A DNA stretch of 11,692 nucleotides from Alloprevotella tannerae (GCA_015259125.1 JABZGR010000044.1:1-11692); one strand, 5' to 3'. Shown: positions 1 through 7,808, counted from the stretch's first letter. Numbers and translations: made by a program. The notes: generated by a model not told the origin, from the letters alone.

Positions 1-64
1 GGGACTCAAACCCGCGACACTCAGAACCGGAATCTGATGCTCTATTCAACTGAGCTACGGGGCC
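1..64 (-). tRNA. tRNA-Arg (anticodon CCG), 3' end cut off by the window edge
   Basis: Read on the minus strand from base 64, the sequence folds as a tRNA. It has a 7-nt acceptor 5' strand (GGCCCCG), TA at positions 8-9, a D arm beginning GCTCAGTTGAATAGAGC, an anticodon stem TCAGA/TCTGA around the loop TTCCGGT, and a T arm beginning GCGGGTTTGAGTCCC. The middle of the anticodon loop is CCG, which reads the arginine codon CGG. The last two bases of the T stem, the 3' acceptor strand and the discriminator base lie beyond base 1, so the gene is partial. It is transcribed away from rimP and has its own promoter at 80-110. Confidence 0.95.
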
Positions 65-79
65 TACATTTTTCGAGTG

Positions 80-110
80 CAAAAATAGACATTAAAGACC
101 AACAAGCAAA
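80..110 (-). promoter_or_regulatory. Promoter of the tRNA-Arg gene
   Basis: On the minus strand, TTTG (bases 110-107), a 19-nt spacer and TATTTTTG (bases 87-80) match the Bacteroidota housekeeping promoter consensus TTTG-N19-TAnnTTTG. The downstream box ends 16 nt before the tRNA 5' end at base 64, leaving room for a short precursor leader. Confidence 0.75.
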
Positions 111-147
111 ATTTGACACAGACAAAGCGAAAAAACTTTTTAATCTC

Positions 148-178
148 TTGGTAATTACTTACGAAACTCGTATCTTTG
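148..178 (+). promoter_or_regulatory. Promoter of the rimP-nusA-infB operon
   Basis: TTG at 148-150 and TATCTTTG at 171-178 are separated by 20 nt, a good fit to the Bacteroidota -33/-7 promoter. Transcription should begin near base 185, giving a leader of about 165 nt before rimP. With the tRNA-Arg promoter this forms a compact divergent promoter region. Confidence 0.7.
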
Positions 179-193
179 CGGACATAAAAGGGT

Positions 194-215
194 GAGGGAC
201 TTTTTGAAGTTCCTC
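194..215 (+). promoter_or_regulatory. Leader hairpin near the start of the rimP transcript (possible attenuator)
   Basis: GAGGGACTT (194-202) pairs with AAGTTCCTC (207-215) around the 4-nt loop TTTG: nine pairs, one of them G-U, extendable by T193-A216. T-rich sequence (ATTTGTTTTT) follows at once, which gives it the shape of an intrinsic terminator about 10 nt into the predicted transcript. The E. coli nusA operon leader is known to contain terminators and to be autoregulated; the parallel here is inference. Confidence 0.5.
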
Positions 216-249
216 ATTTGTTTTTAACCGTTTACGTCTGTTTGCGCCA

Positions 250-327
250 CGCTTCTTCACAGATCGCGAACGGTAGCCGTAAGGGGAAGCGCCATCTCGT
301 CCGAAAAAACAAGAGCAGATGGGGCGC
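250..327 (+). promoter_or_regulatory. Competing stem-loops in the rimP leader
   Basis: Two pairings overlap and cannot form together. CGCTTC (250-255) pairs with GAAGCG (286-291), enclosing a small ACGG/CCGT hairpin at 270-280. GCGCCATCT (289-297) pairs with AGATGGGGCGC (317-327), leaving two bulged G. The second structure ends 23 nt before the rimP start. This looks like a switchable leader, but no ligand class is recognised and the stems are short. Confidence 0.3.
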
Positions 328-350
328 ATTCTCATATCTTTATATAATGT

Positions 351-818
351 ATGATAGATAAAAACGTCGTAAAACAACTGGTAGAGGAATGGCTCGAAGG
401 GAAAGATTATTTTCTGACGGACCTAACCGTTTCCCCGGACGATCGCATCGTCGTAGAGATAGATCACGTAGAAGGGGTTTGGATTGAAGACTGCGTAGAC
501 TTAAGCCGTTATATCGAAGAACGTTTGAATCGCGACGAGGAAGACTACGAGCTGGAAGTAGGCAGTGCAGGTATCGGCCAACCATTTAAAGTGCATCGCC
601 AATATGAGATTCACGTAGACTCACCGGTCGTAGTGCTAACTAGTGAAGGTAAGAAGTTGCGCGGCATATTGAAAGCCGTCGATGCGGATCACTTTGTTTT
701 GACGATCAAAGAAAAAGTGCGCCCCGAGGGCGCTAAGCGTCCGCAATGGGTAGACCGAGACCTCACTTTCCGTTTTGAAGACGTTAAATATACGAAATAC
801 GACTTAGACGCAAAATAA
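351..818 (+). CDS. rimP: Ribosome maturation factor RimP
   Basis: RimP binds the 30S ribosomal subunit in the cytoplasm and helps assemble its head around protein S12. The 155-residue product has the family's usual length and layout: an N-terminal alpha/beta domain (about residues 5-75) and an SH3-like C-terminal barrel (about 85-150). The conserved core reads YELEVGSAGIGQPFK, where other RimP proteins have LEVSSPGLDRPL, and the stretch EGVWIEDCVDLSR before it is typical of Bacteroidales. It is the first gene of an operon with nusA (75-nt gap) and infB, the classical order in bacteria. An ATG at 347 opens a four-codon frame (MYDR, stop at 359-361) overlapping the chosen start at 351; whether it affects rimP translation is unknown. 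There is no Shine-Dalgarno site, as is normal in this phylum. Confidence 0.96.
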   Translation: MIDKNVVKQLVEEWLEGKDYFLTDLTVSPDDRIVVEIDHVEGVWIEDCVDLSRYIEERLNRDEEDYELEVGSAGIGQPFKVHRQYEIHVDSPVVVLTSEGKKLRGILKAVDADHFVLTIKEKVRPEGAKRPQWVDRDLTFRFEDVKYTKYDLDAK

Positions 819-893
819 ATCCACCCACGGCTATGGCACACCGGTCATAGGCATACGCTACTTGGTTCACGTAAATAATAAAAACAACATACA

Positions 894-2153
894 ATGCCCA
901 GAAAGAAAACCGAGGTAATCAGCCTCACCGATACCTTTGCTGAGTTTAAAGAGAACAAAAATATAGATCGCACGACCTTGGTCAGTGTGCTTGAAGAGAG
1001 TTTCCGTAGTGTGATTACAAAACTCTTTGGCTCTGACGAAAACTTCGACGTGATTGTCAATCCGGACAAAGGCGACTGCGAAATCTATCGCAATCGTGTA
1101 GTCGTGGCTGACAATGCTGTTGAAGATCACAAATCACAAATCAGTCTGACTGAAGCACGCGAGATCGACTCTGACTACGAAGAGGGCGAGGAAGTGAGCG
1201 AGCCCATTAACTTCGCAAAGTTTGGCCGCCGTGCTATCCTGACGCTTCGCCAAACGCTGGCAAGCAAACTGCTTGAGTTGGACCACGATGCACTTTTCAA
1301 TAAGTATAAGGATCGTGTGGGCGAAATCATTGCGGCTGAAGTATATCAAACGTGGAAGCAGGAAACGCTCCTGATGGACGATGAGGGCAACGAACTCTTC
1401 TTGCCCAAGAACCAACAAATACCGCGCGATTTCTTCCACAAGGGGGATAATGTCCGTGCTGTAATCGACCGCGTCGACAACTTAAACGGCACGCCCAAGA
1501 TCTTCTTGAGTCGCACAAGCCCCGAGTTTTTGCGTCGCTTGCTCGAACAAGAAATTCCTGAGATCGGCGACGGGCTAATTTCACTCAAGCGCATTGCACG
1601 CATACCCGGAGAACGCGCAAAGATTGCCGTAGAAAGCTATGATGACCGCATAGATCCCGTAGGTGCTTGCGTAGGCGTAAAAGGCAGCCGCATTCATGGC
1701 ATTGTAAGAGAATTGCACAACGAAAACATTGATGTAATCAATTATACGTCGAACCCCGCGCTGTTTATTCAACGCGCACTCAATCCGGCACAAGTTTCCA
1801 GCATCCAACTGGATGAAGAAAACCGCAAAGCGCAAGTATATCTGCGTCCGGAAGAAGTATCGCTGGCCATCGGTAAGGGAGGTCAGAACATCAAATTGGC
1901 TTCTATGCTGACGGAATATACGATTGACGTCTTCCGCGAAGTAGAGGGCGATGATCAGGAAGACGATATCTTCCTCGATGAATTTGCTGATGAAATCGAT
2001 CAATGGGTCATCGACGCGATTAAGTCTATCGGCCTGCAAACGGCAAAGGATGTATTGAACGCTCCGCGCCAAATGTTGATTGAAAAAGCCGACCTCGAAG
2101 AGAGTACCGTAGATGAGGTGCTCCGTATATTGAAAGCAGAGTTTGAGCAATAA
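894..2153 (+). CDS. nusA: Transcription termination/antitermination factor NusA
   Basis: NusA binds RNA polymerase and nascent RNA, promoting pausing and modulating intrinsic termination and antitermination. The 419-residue protein shows the expected order: an RNA-polymerase-binding N-terminal domain (about 1-130), an S1 domain (about 135-207, ending PKIFLSRTSPEFLRRLLEQE), KH1 (about 235-295, with GVKG at 261-264) and KH2 (about 312-350, with GKGG at 327-330). A short acidic linker (352-369) leads to one C-terminal helix-hairpin-helix-like repeat (about 370-419). E. coli NusA is longer because it has two acidic repeats; this shorter form is usual in Bacteroidota. The ATG follows an A-rich stretch (aataataaaaacaacataca), which probably serves for ribosome recruitment in place of a Shine-Dalgarno site. 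It lies between rimP and infB, 38 nt before infB, clearly co-transcribed. Confidence 0.97.
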   Translation: MPRKKTEVISLTDTFAEFKENKNIDRTTLVSVLEESFRSVITKLFGSDENFDVIVNPDKGDCEIYRNRVVVADNAVEDHKSQISLTEAREIDSDYEEGEEVSEPINFAKFGRRAILTLRQTLASKLLELDHDALFNKYKDRVGEIIAAEVYQTWKQETLLMDDEGNELFLPKNQQIPRDFFHKGDNVRAVIDRVDNLNGTPKIFLSRTSPEFLRRLLEQEIPEIGDGLISLKRIARIPGERAKIAVESYDDRIDPVGACVGVKGSRIHGIVRELHNENIDVINYTSNPALFIQRALNPAQVSSIQLDEENRKAQVYLRPEEVSLAIGKGGQNIKLASMLTEYTIDVFREVEGDDQEDDIFLDEFADEIDQWVIDAIKSIGLQTAKDVLNAPRQMLIEKADLEESTVDEVLRILKAEFEQ

Positions 2154-2191
2154 ATACAAATAATCCGTTTTTCCCCTTTCACCACCGAAGC

Positions 2192-5059
2192 ATGAGCATA
2201 AGATTAAATAAAGCCCTCAAAGAGTTTAACATAGGTAAGGATACGGCTGTAGAGTTCTTGGCCAAAAAAGGTCATGAAATAGAGTCGAACCCCAACACTA
2301 AATTGTCAGACGAGCAATATGATTTGCTGCGTCGCGAATTTAAGAAAGATGAAGAGGTGCGCCGCAAGGCTACGGAGCTGAGCCAAGGCCGTCAGCAAGA
2401 AAAGAAAGAGAAAAAGGCTCAGAAATCAGAACGACGGGCGACAGAAGAGGTAAAAACTGTCGTTCCGGAGGACTTGCGTCCACAAATCAAGATAAAAGGG
2501 CAAGTAGATCTTGACGCGCCTGCTAAAGCGGAGGTGACTCCTGAGGCGGAAAGAAAGGAAGAAAAACCGATTGAGACTCCTGCAGCGGCAAAACCCGTAG
2601 CCACTGAATCGCCGAAGGAAGCTGTTAGTGTGCCTGTAAAAGAAACGACAGCGAAACCGGAAGAGCCGGTAAAAGCAGCAGCAACGCCGGAAGAGCCAAC
2701 AGTCAATAAGCCTGTAAAGGAAACTGTTTCAGAGCCAAAAAGCGCAGCGAACGAAGCCGGTACTGCGACTGAAAAGCCGAAAAAGCCCGTAAAGCCGACA
2801 AAAGAAGAACGTGAGCAGCAGATTGGCGAGACGAAAAACGGCGTATTTGAATTGCGCTCAACACCAGAATTGAGTGCGCCAAAAGTTGTCGGACAGATTG
2901 ACCTTTCAACGCTTAATCAATCGACGCGCCCGAAGAAGAAAGGCAAAGATGAGCGCCGCAAAGAGCGCGAGAAAAAGAAACGCAGTCGCATCGGCGCACA
3001 GCGTGTCGATATCAACGCGACTGCTAATCAACTGCAAAACAATGAGCGTCGCAAGCCCGGCAACAACAGCAACGGCGGCAACAATCAACAGACATCGCAA
3101 AGCAATAACCGCAGACGCAACCGCAAAGTGAAAGAAGTGGTTAAAGCTGAAATCAGCGAGGAAGATGTAGCAAAACAAGTAAAAGAAACACTCGCACGTC
3201 TGACGAATAAGTCAAACAAGAACACGAAGGGCGCTAAATATCGCAAGGAAAAGCGCGAACAAGTGCGCGAACGCGAAGAAGAACTCCGCCGCGAAGAGCG
3301 CGCCGAGAGCAAGATTCTGAAACTAACGGAATTTGTTACGGCAAACGAATTGGCGACGATGATGGATGTGCCTGTGACAAAAGTCATTGGTACGTGTATG
3401 AGTATCGGCGTGATGGTCAGCATCAACCAACGCTTGGACGCAGAAACCATTGACATTGTTGCCGACGAATTTGGCTTTAAGACCGAATTTGTAAGTGCCG
3501 AAGTGCAGGATGCCGTTCAAGAGGAAGAGGATGATGAAGAAAACCTCGAGCCACGCGCTCCGATCGTTACCGTAATGGGTCACGTTGACCACGGTAAAAC
3601 TTCGTTGCTCGACTATATCCGCAAAGCCAACGTTATCGCCGGTGAGGCCGGCGGCATCACGCAACATATCGGAGCTTATAATGTACAGTTGGAGAGCGGA
3701 CGCCACATTACGTTCCTCGACACGCCGGGTCACGAAGCCTTTACGGCAATGCGTGCTCGTGGTGCACAAGTAACCGACATCGCCATTATTATCATTGCGG
3801 CCGATGACGACATTATGCCGCAAACGAAAGAGGCAATCAACCACGCAGTCGCGGCTAACGTGCCTATCGTCTTTGCTATAAACAAAGTAGATAAACCTAC
3901 GGCCAACCCGGATAAGATCAAGGAGAGTTTGGCTGCGATGAACTTCCTTGTAGAAGAATGGGGAGGCAAATACCAAAGTCAGGATATTTCAGCCAAAAAG
4001 GGTATCGGCATAAAAGAACTGCTTGAAAAAGTATTGCTTGAAGCAGATATGCTTGATTTAAAGGCTAACCCGAACCGCAAAGCTACGGGTACGATTATCG
4101 AATCAGCGCTTGATAAAGGGCGCGGATACGTAGCTACGATTTTAGTAAGCAACGGCACGCTGCATCAAGGCGATGTCGTATTGGCCGGCACCAACTTTGG
4201 CCGCGTCAAAGCTCTCTTCAATGAGCGTAGCCAGCGTATAGATAATGTAGGGCCTTCCATGGCGGCTACGCTATTGGGCTTCAACGGCGCACCGCAAGCC
4301 GGCGATCAGTTCCACGTAATGGATACTGAGCAAGAAGCGCGTGAGATTACCGCGAAACGCGAACAATTGCAGCGCGAACAAGACTTGCGTACGCACAAGA
4401 TGCTGACGCTCGACGAATTGGGTCGAAGAATCAAGCAGGGCAACTACCAAGAATTGAACATCATCGTCAAAGGTGACGTGGACGGTTCTGTCGAAGCGCT
4501 TTCCGATTCTTTCATCAAACTATCTACACCGGAAATCGCCGTCAATGTAATCCATAAAGGCGTAGGTCAGATTAGCGAGAACGACGTCACACTCGCAGCA
4601 GCGTCACAAGCCGTGATTGTTGGTTTCCAAGTGCGTCCTAGTCAAGCAGCACGCAAGATCGCAGATCGCGACGGCGTAGAGATTCGTCAATACTCTATCA
4701 TCTACGATGCTATTGATGATGTAAAGAAGGCAATGGAGGGCATGTTGCAGCCGATCCTCAAAGAAGAAGTTACCGCAACGCTCGACGTTCGCCAAGTTTA
4801 CCATATCTCCAAAGTGGGCTACGTGGCCGGCGCTTATGTCTCAGATGGTAAAGTGCACCGCACCGACAAGGCGCGCCTTATCCGCGATGGTATCGTGATC
4901 TTCTCCGGCGGCATTAACGCCTTGAAGCGCTTCAAAGACGATGTGAAAGAAATCGGTACAAACTTTGAGTGTGGTATAAGTCTTGTAAACTGCAACGACA
5001 TCAAGGAAGGCGACATCATCGAGACTTACCAAGAAGTAGAAGTTAAACAGAAGCTATAA
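2192..5059 (+). CDS. infB: Translation initiation factor IF-2
   Basis: IF2 is the GTPase that delivers formyl-methionyl initiator tRNA to the 30S subunit and promotes subunit joining. The 955-residue protein begins with an IF2_N helical domain (1-50). A long, low-complexity charged linker follows (about 51-370), rich in K, E, P and A, with an N/Q/G-rich patch at 277-310 and an arginine/glutamate helix at 350-372. A second IF2_N-type domain is at about 375-435. The GTPase has all its motifs: GHVDHGKT (463-470), GGIT (487-490), DTPGH (510-514), NKVD (564-567) and SAKKG (600-604). Domain II (about 630-715), IF2 domain III (about 735-850) and the tRNA-binding domain IV (about 865-950) complete it. 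The linker is the only part likely to vary between strains. It is followed by a terminator-like hairpin at 5171-5216. Confidence 0.98.
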   Translation: MSIRLNKALKEFNIGKDTAVEFLAKKGHEIESNPNTKLSDEQYDLLRREFKKDEEVRRKATELSQGRQQEKKEKKAQKSERRATEEVKTVVPEDLRPQIKIKGQVDLDAPAKAEVTPEAERKEEKPIETPAAAKPVATESPKEAVSVPVKETTAKPEEPVKAAATPEEPTVNKPVKETVSEPKSAANEAGTATEKPKKPVKPTKEEREQQIGETKNGVFELRSTPELSAPKVVGQIDLSTLNQSTRPKKKGKDERRKEREKKKRSRIGAQRVDINATANQLQNNERRKPGNNSNGGNNQQTSQSNNRRRNRKVKEVVKAEISEEDVAKQVKETLARLTNKSNKNTKGAKYRKEKREQVREREEELRREERAESKILKLTEFVTANELATMMDVPVTKVIGTCMSIGVMVSINQRLDAETIDIVADEFGFKTEFVSAEVQDAVQEEEDDEENLEPRAPIVTVMGHVDHGKTSLLDYIRKANVIAGEAGGITQHIGAYNVQLESGRHITFLDTPGHEAFTAMRARGAQVTDIAIIIIAADDDIMPQTKEAINHAVAANVPIVFAINKVDKPTANPDKIKESLAAMNFLVEEWGGKYQSQDISAKKGIGIKELLEKVLLEADMLDLKANPNRKATGTIIESALDKGRGYVATILVSNGTLHQGDVVLAGTNFGRVKALFNERSQRIDNVGPSMAATLLGFNGAPQAGDQFHVMDTEQEAREITAKREQLQREQDLRTHKMLTLDELGRRIKQGNYQELNIIVKGDVDGSVEALSDSFIKLSTPEIAVNVIHKGVGQISENDVTLAAASQAVIVGFQVRPSQAARKIADRDGVEIRQYSIIYDAIDDVKKAMEGMLQPILKEEVTATLDVRQVYHISKVGYVAGAYVSDGKVHRTDKARLIRDGIVIFSGGINALKRFKDDVKEIGTNFECGISLVNCNDIKEGDIIETYQEVEVKQKL

Positions 5060-5170
5060 ACTGCTTGCAGCTGCCATCGTCGGTTGAAGTGTGCGCCACT
5101 ATATATATAATGTGTATGAGGCCTGATATTCGATTGACTTCGCAGCTCCACCAGCTATAAACAGAAAAAG

Positions 5171-5225
5171 AGGCAGACGCGCAGTTACATCCATTGAGAT
5201 GTTATGCAGTCTGCCTTTGTTTCTT
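5171..5225 (+). terminator. Large terminator-like hairpin between infB and cvpA
   Basis: AGGCAGAC (5171-5178) pairs with GTCTGCCT (5209-5216). Inside, GCA (5181-5183) pairs with TGC (5205-5207) and ACATC (5187-5191) with GATGT (5198-5202) around a 6-nt loop. TTGTTTCTT follows. This is most likely a terminator of the infB transcript, possibly partial, since cvpA and sufB have no obvious promoter of their own. The first in-frame ATG of the cvpA frame (5204) lies within this structure, which argues against it as the start codon. Confidence 0.65.
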
Positions 5226-5263
5226 ATCCGGTGCACTTCCGTGCCCACCAAATACAAACAGCT

Positions 5264-5821
5264 ATGACATTAGACATATTTATAATTGCTATTCTGCTTT
5301 GGGCAGGCTTCAACGGCTGGAAGAAAGGTTTGCTTAAGGAACTCATTTCTATGGGCGGCTTTCTGCTTGGCCTCTTAATTGCAGCCACCTGCTACTCTGC
5401 CTTAGGCGAATACTTGACGGTCAATGGTTCGCAAGTAAATATGCTGACCAGCATCGTCGCATTCTTAATTTTGTGGATCATCGTCCCCATCGCTTTAGGC
5501 TTTGTGGCAACTATGCTTACCAAGACTTTGAAAGGGATGCAACTCGGCACGCCCAACTCGATCTTAGGCTTGCTCGTTAGCGTACTCAAATATGGTTTGC
5601 TGCTCAGTTGCTTACTGAGCGCTATGAACGCACTCGGACTCCTCAGCCAAGAGAAGATCGCGGGGTCGCACCTTTACAAACCGACGACGAGTATCGTCTC
5701 TTTTATTTTTGAGCACGGCATTACGCAGAGCGAGGATAAGCAAGGCCAAACTGCTGATACAACATGGGTAGATATGCAGCCCGCAGCCGATGCAGCAAAG
5801 CAATCTTCCAAAAAGCATTAA
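5264..5821 (+). CDS. CvpA family inner-membrane protein
   Basis: This 185-residue membrane protein belongs to the CvpA family (named for colicin V production). Its precise role is unresolved; in other bacteria it is linked to envelope homeostasis and colicin V export. Four hydrophobic segments are visible at about residues 4-16, 27-46, 61-85 and 97-122, with the family signatures GFNGWKKGLLKEL after the first helix and a GLLVSVLKYGLLLS-type fourth helix. The C-terminal tail (about 130-185) is polar and probably cytoplasmic or disordered. I chose the ATG at 5264 because it gives the normal CvpA beginning (MTLDIFIIAILL) and follows the A-rich aatacaaacagct. The upstream in-frame ATG at 5204 would add 20 unrelated residues and sits in a terminator stem. 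It ends four bases before sufB, so the two are translationally close. Confidence 0.88.
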   Translation: MTLDIFIIAILLWAGFNGWKKGLLKELISMGGFLLGLLIAATCYSALGEYLTVNGSQVNMLTSIVAFLILWIIVPIALGFVATMLTKTLKGMQLGTPNSILGLLVSVLKYGLLLSCLLSAMNALGLLSQEKIAGSHLYKPTTSIVSFIFEHGITQSEDKQGQTADTTWVDMQPAADAAKQSSKKH

Positions 5822-5825
5822 AACT

Positions 5826-7265
5826 ATGGCAGACGAGAAAGATATTATACGGGAGACCTTTGATAAAAAGTACGAATACGGCTTTACGACCGACGTCGAA
5901 ACGGAAATCATCCCTACCGGACTGAATGAAGATGTCATTCGCCTCATCTCCCATAAAAAAGAAGAGCCCGAATGGCTTTTAGAGTTCCGCTTGCGGGCCT
6001 TTCAATATTGGCAAACGCTGGCGCAGCCTGAATGGGGACACGTGAATCTGCCGGCTATTGATTATCAGGCCATATCTTATTATGCCGACCCCTTAAAGAA
6101 AAAGTCGGGCAAGAAAGAGATCGATCCGGAGTTGATGAAGACCTTCGACAAACTGGGTATTCCGCTTGAAGAGCGCTTGGCCTTAAGTGGCGTGGCTGTC
6201 GATGCCGTGATGGACTCCGTATCGGTGAAGACAACTTTCAAAGACAAGTTGCAGGAGAAAGGAATCATCTTTTGCAGTATGTCAGAGGCCGTCCGCGAAA
6301 ACCCCGACTTAGTGCGCAAATACTTAGGCAGCGTAGTGCCTTATCGCGACAATTATTTTGCAGCGCTCAATAGTGCCGTATTTTCTGATGGTTCGTTTGT
6401 CTACATTCCCAAAGGCATCCGTTGTCCGATGGAACTATCTTCTTATTTCCGCATCAATGCACGCAACACCGGACAGTTTGAGCGCACGTTGATCGTCTGC
6501 GAAGACGGCGGCTATGTCTCTTATTTGGAAGGTTGCACTGCACCACAGCGCGACGAGAACCAATTGCACGCCGCCATTGTAGAAATCATTGTGGAAAAAG
6601 ATGCAGAAGTAAAATACAGTACGGTGCAAAACTGGTATCCCGGCGATAGCGAAGGCCGTGGCGGCGTATATAATCTCGTGACCAAACGAGGGCAATTGCG
6701 CGGCGCCAACAGCAAACTCTCTTGGACGCAAGTGGAGACAGGCTCGGCCATTACGTGGAAATATCCCTCCTGCGTATTGATGGGCGACAATTCGCAAGCC
6801 GAATTTTACAGTGTTGCCGTGACCAATCATCACCAAGAGGCCGATACAGGTACTAAGATGATCCATTTAGGTAAGAATACGCGCAGTACGATTGTTTCCA
6901 AAGGCATATCCGCCGGCAAGAGTCAAAATTCTTATCGCGGTTTAGTAAAATGCTCTTCCCGCGCTGATGGAGCGCGCAACTATTCTTCCTGCGATTCGCT
7001 CCTTTTAGGCAGCGAATGCGGCGCACATACTTTCCCTTATATTGATGTCAACAACAACAATGCCATCGTAGAGCACGAAGCCACGACCTCAAAGATCAGC
7101 GAAGACCAGTTGTTCTATTGTAATCAGCGCGGCATTCCCCCCGAGGCAGCCGTAGATCTGATTGTCAACGGCTATGCCAAAGAAGTAATCAACAAACTCC
7201 CGATGGAATTTGCCGTAGAAGCGCAAAAGCTCCTCAGTCTTTCCCTCGAAGGCAGCGTAGGATAA
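5826..7265 (+). CDS. sufB: Fe-S cluster assembly scaffold protein SufB
   Basis: SufB forms the SufBC2D complex in the cytoplasm, where [4Fe-4S] clusters are built using sulfur from SufS/SufE (or SufU) and passed to apoproteins. The 479-residue product has the family's usual length. The N-terminal helical part (about 1-130) precedes the right-handed beta-helix core, including RNTGQFERTLIVCEDGGYVSYLEGC-type strands (split here as RNTGQFERTL and YVSYLEGCTAP). The functional C-terminal motifs are intact: CDSLLLG with Cys389 and VEHEATTSKI with His417/Glu418, matching E. coli Cys405, His433 and Glu434 by spacing. The ATG at 5826 is preferred over 5790, which lies within cvpA, because MADEKDIIRETFDKKYEYGF is the usual start. 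No sufC or sufD follows; the gene runs straight into a strong terminator. Confidence 0.97.
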   Translation: MADEKDIIRETFDKKYEYGFTTDVETEIIPTGLNEDVIRLISHKKEEPEWLLEFRLRAFQYWQTLAQPEWGHVNLPAIDYQAISYYADPLKKKSGKKEIDPELMKTFDKLGIPLEERLALSGVAVDAVMDSVSVKTTFKDKLQEKGIIFCSMSEAVRENPDLVRKYLGSVVPYRDNYFAALNSAVFSDGSFVYIPKGIRCPMELSSYFRINARNTGQFERTLIVCEDGGYVSYLEGCTAPQRDENQLHAAIVEIIVEKDAEVKYSTVQNWYPGDSEGRGGVYNLVTKRGQLRGANSKLSWTQVETGSAITWKYPSCVLMGDNSQAEFYSVAVTNHHQEADTGTKMIHLGKNTRSTIVSKGISAGKSQNSYRGLVKCSSRADGARNYSSCDSLLLGSECGAHTFPYIDVNNNNAIVEHEATTSKISEDQLFYCNQRGIPPEAAVDLIVNGYAKEVINKLPMEFAVEAQKLLSLSLEGSVG

Positions 7266-7290
7266 TAGCTTCTTTATAAACAACCAAGAT

Positions 7291-7333
7291 AATGGCCGGC
7301 TTTTCAATTGAAATGCCGGCCATTGTTGTATTT
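7291..7333 (+). terminator. Intrinsic terminator after sufB
   Basis: ATGGCCGGC (7292-7300) pairs perfectly with GCCGGCCAT (7315-7323). Within the loop, TTTC (7302-7305) pairs with GAAA (7310-7313) around AATT, so almost the whole 32 nt is paired. The tail TGTTGTATTT follows. It begins 26 nt after the sufB stop codon and closes the long housekeeping operon. Confidence 0.9.
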
Positions 7334-7478
7334 ATGATATTACAATCCGTAATAGTCTCTTAAATGGGTTATCCAGCAGCAGTTATAATAACACGCCATG
7401 ACAAGATGAAAGTAGTATATGCAATTGATTATAAAGCTGTTTTTTCTACTCGCCCCAATTCATATACAACAATATTTT
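7325..7478. other. Gene-free spacer after the sufB terminator
   Basis: No credible open reading frame or promoter is visible in this AT-rich spacer. The only structure noted is a small TATTAC/GTAATA inverted repeat (7338-7354). It separates the end of the housekeeping operon from the palindromic element beginning at 7479. Confidence 0.5.
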
Positions 7479-7501
7479 TAAAGACCAACCCTAAGGGGTT
7501 G
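7479..7501 (+). repeat. Left terminal inverted repeat
   Basis: This 23-bp sequence, beginning TAAAGACC and ending GGGGTTG, is the exact reverse complement of 7864-7886. It contains a 6-bp stem CAACCC/GGGTTG with loop TAAG. Confidence 0.85.
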
Positions 7502-7520
7502 TCAATGCGTCGGTGCGTTA

Positions 7521-7555
7521 GGCAGGGTTAAAATGCGAAGCGTTTTAACCCTGCC
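7521..7555 (+). repeat. Left inner hairpin: 16-bp stem with a 3-nt loop
   Basis: GGCAGGGTTAAAATGC (7521-7536) pairs with GCGTTTTAACCCTGCC (7540-7555) around the loop GAA; one pair is G-U, all others are Watson-Crick. A further CTGCC copy follows at 7556-7560. No T-run follows, so it is a poor terminator candidate on the plus strand. The related sequence at 7809-7845 lies in the opposite orientation. Confidence 0.8.
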
Positions 7556-7567
7556 CTGCCAAAAGAC

Positions 7568-7584
7568 TAACCCCGATGGGGTTA
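7568..7584 (+). repeat. Left innermost short palindrome
   Basis: TAACCCC (7568-7574) pairs with GGGGTTA (7578-7584) around GAT. It shares the ACCC/GGGT core with the terminal repeats. Confidence 0.75.
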
Positions 7585-7785
7585 TTTATAGAGGATTACA
7601 CGCGGTAAATGGGCAAGATTGAGAGGATTGAGGCGATTTATAGGGGAAGAGCAATAGAGATCGAGGTATTGGCAAATGATGGATTGCGGAAAATAGCGCG
7701 AATTTAGGCGGGCAATTGTTAGTCATATATTTCCTTTGATAGCGAACGCGGTACAAATAAAACCGCCAAAGCTCACACCGCAACG

Positions 7786-7801
7786 CAAGCCCTTAGGCTT
7801 G
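7786..7801 (+). repeat. Right innermost short palindrome
   Basis: CAAGCC (7786-7791) pairs with GGCTTG (7796-7801) around CTTA. The form resembles the terminal repeat CAACCC-ctta-GGGTTG, with two compensating base changes in the stem. Confidence 0.7.
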
Positions 7802-7808
7802 GTCCTTT

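Noticed and set aside
1581..2159. 192-codon open frame on the minus strand inside nusA
   Set aside because: It overlaps the KH domains of NusA in antisense and has no domain character or promoter.
3323..3976. 217-codon open frame on the minus strand inside infB
   Set aside because: It lies opposite the conserved IF2 GTPase domain and has no recognisable protein pattern; it is a shadow of the codon bias of infB.
5204..5263. N-terminal extension of CvpA from the ATG at 5204
   Set aside because: The ATG lies in the stem of a terminator-like hairpin, the added residues are not CvpA-like, and the ATG at 5264 follows an A-rich leader and begins a standard CvpA sequence.
5790..5825. sufB start at 5790 within cvpA
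   Set aside because: The 12 added residues are unlike SufB, and the ATG at 5826 lies four bases after the cvpA stop, the usual close spacing.
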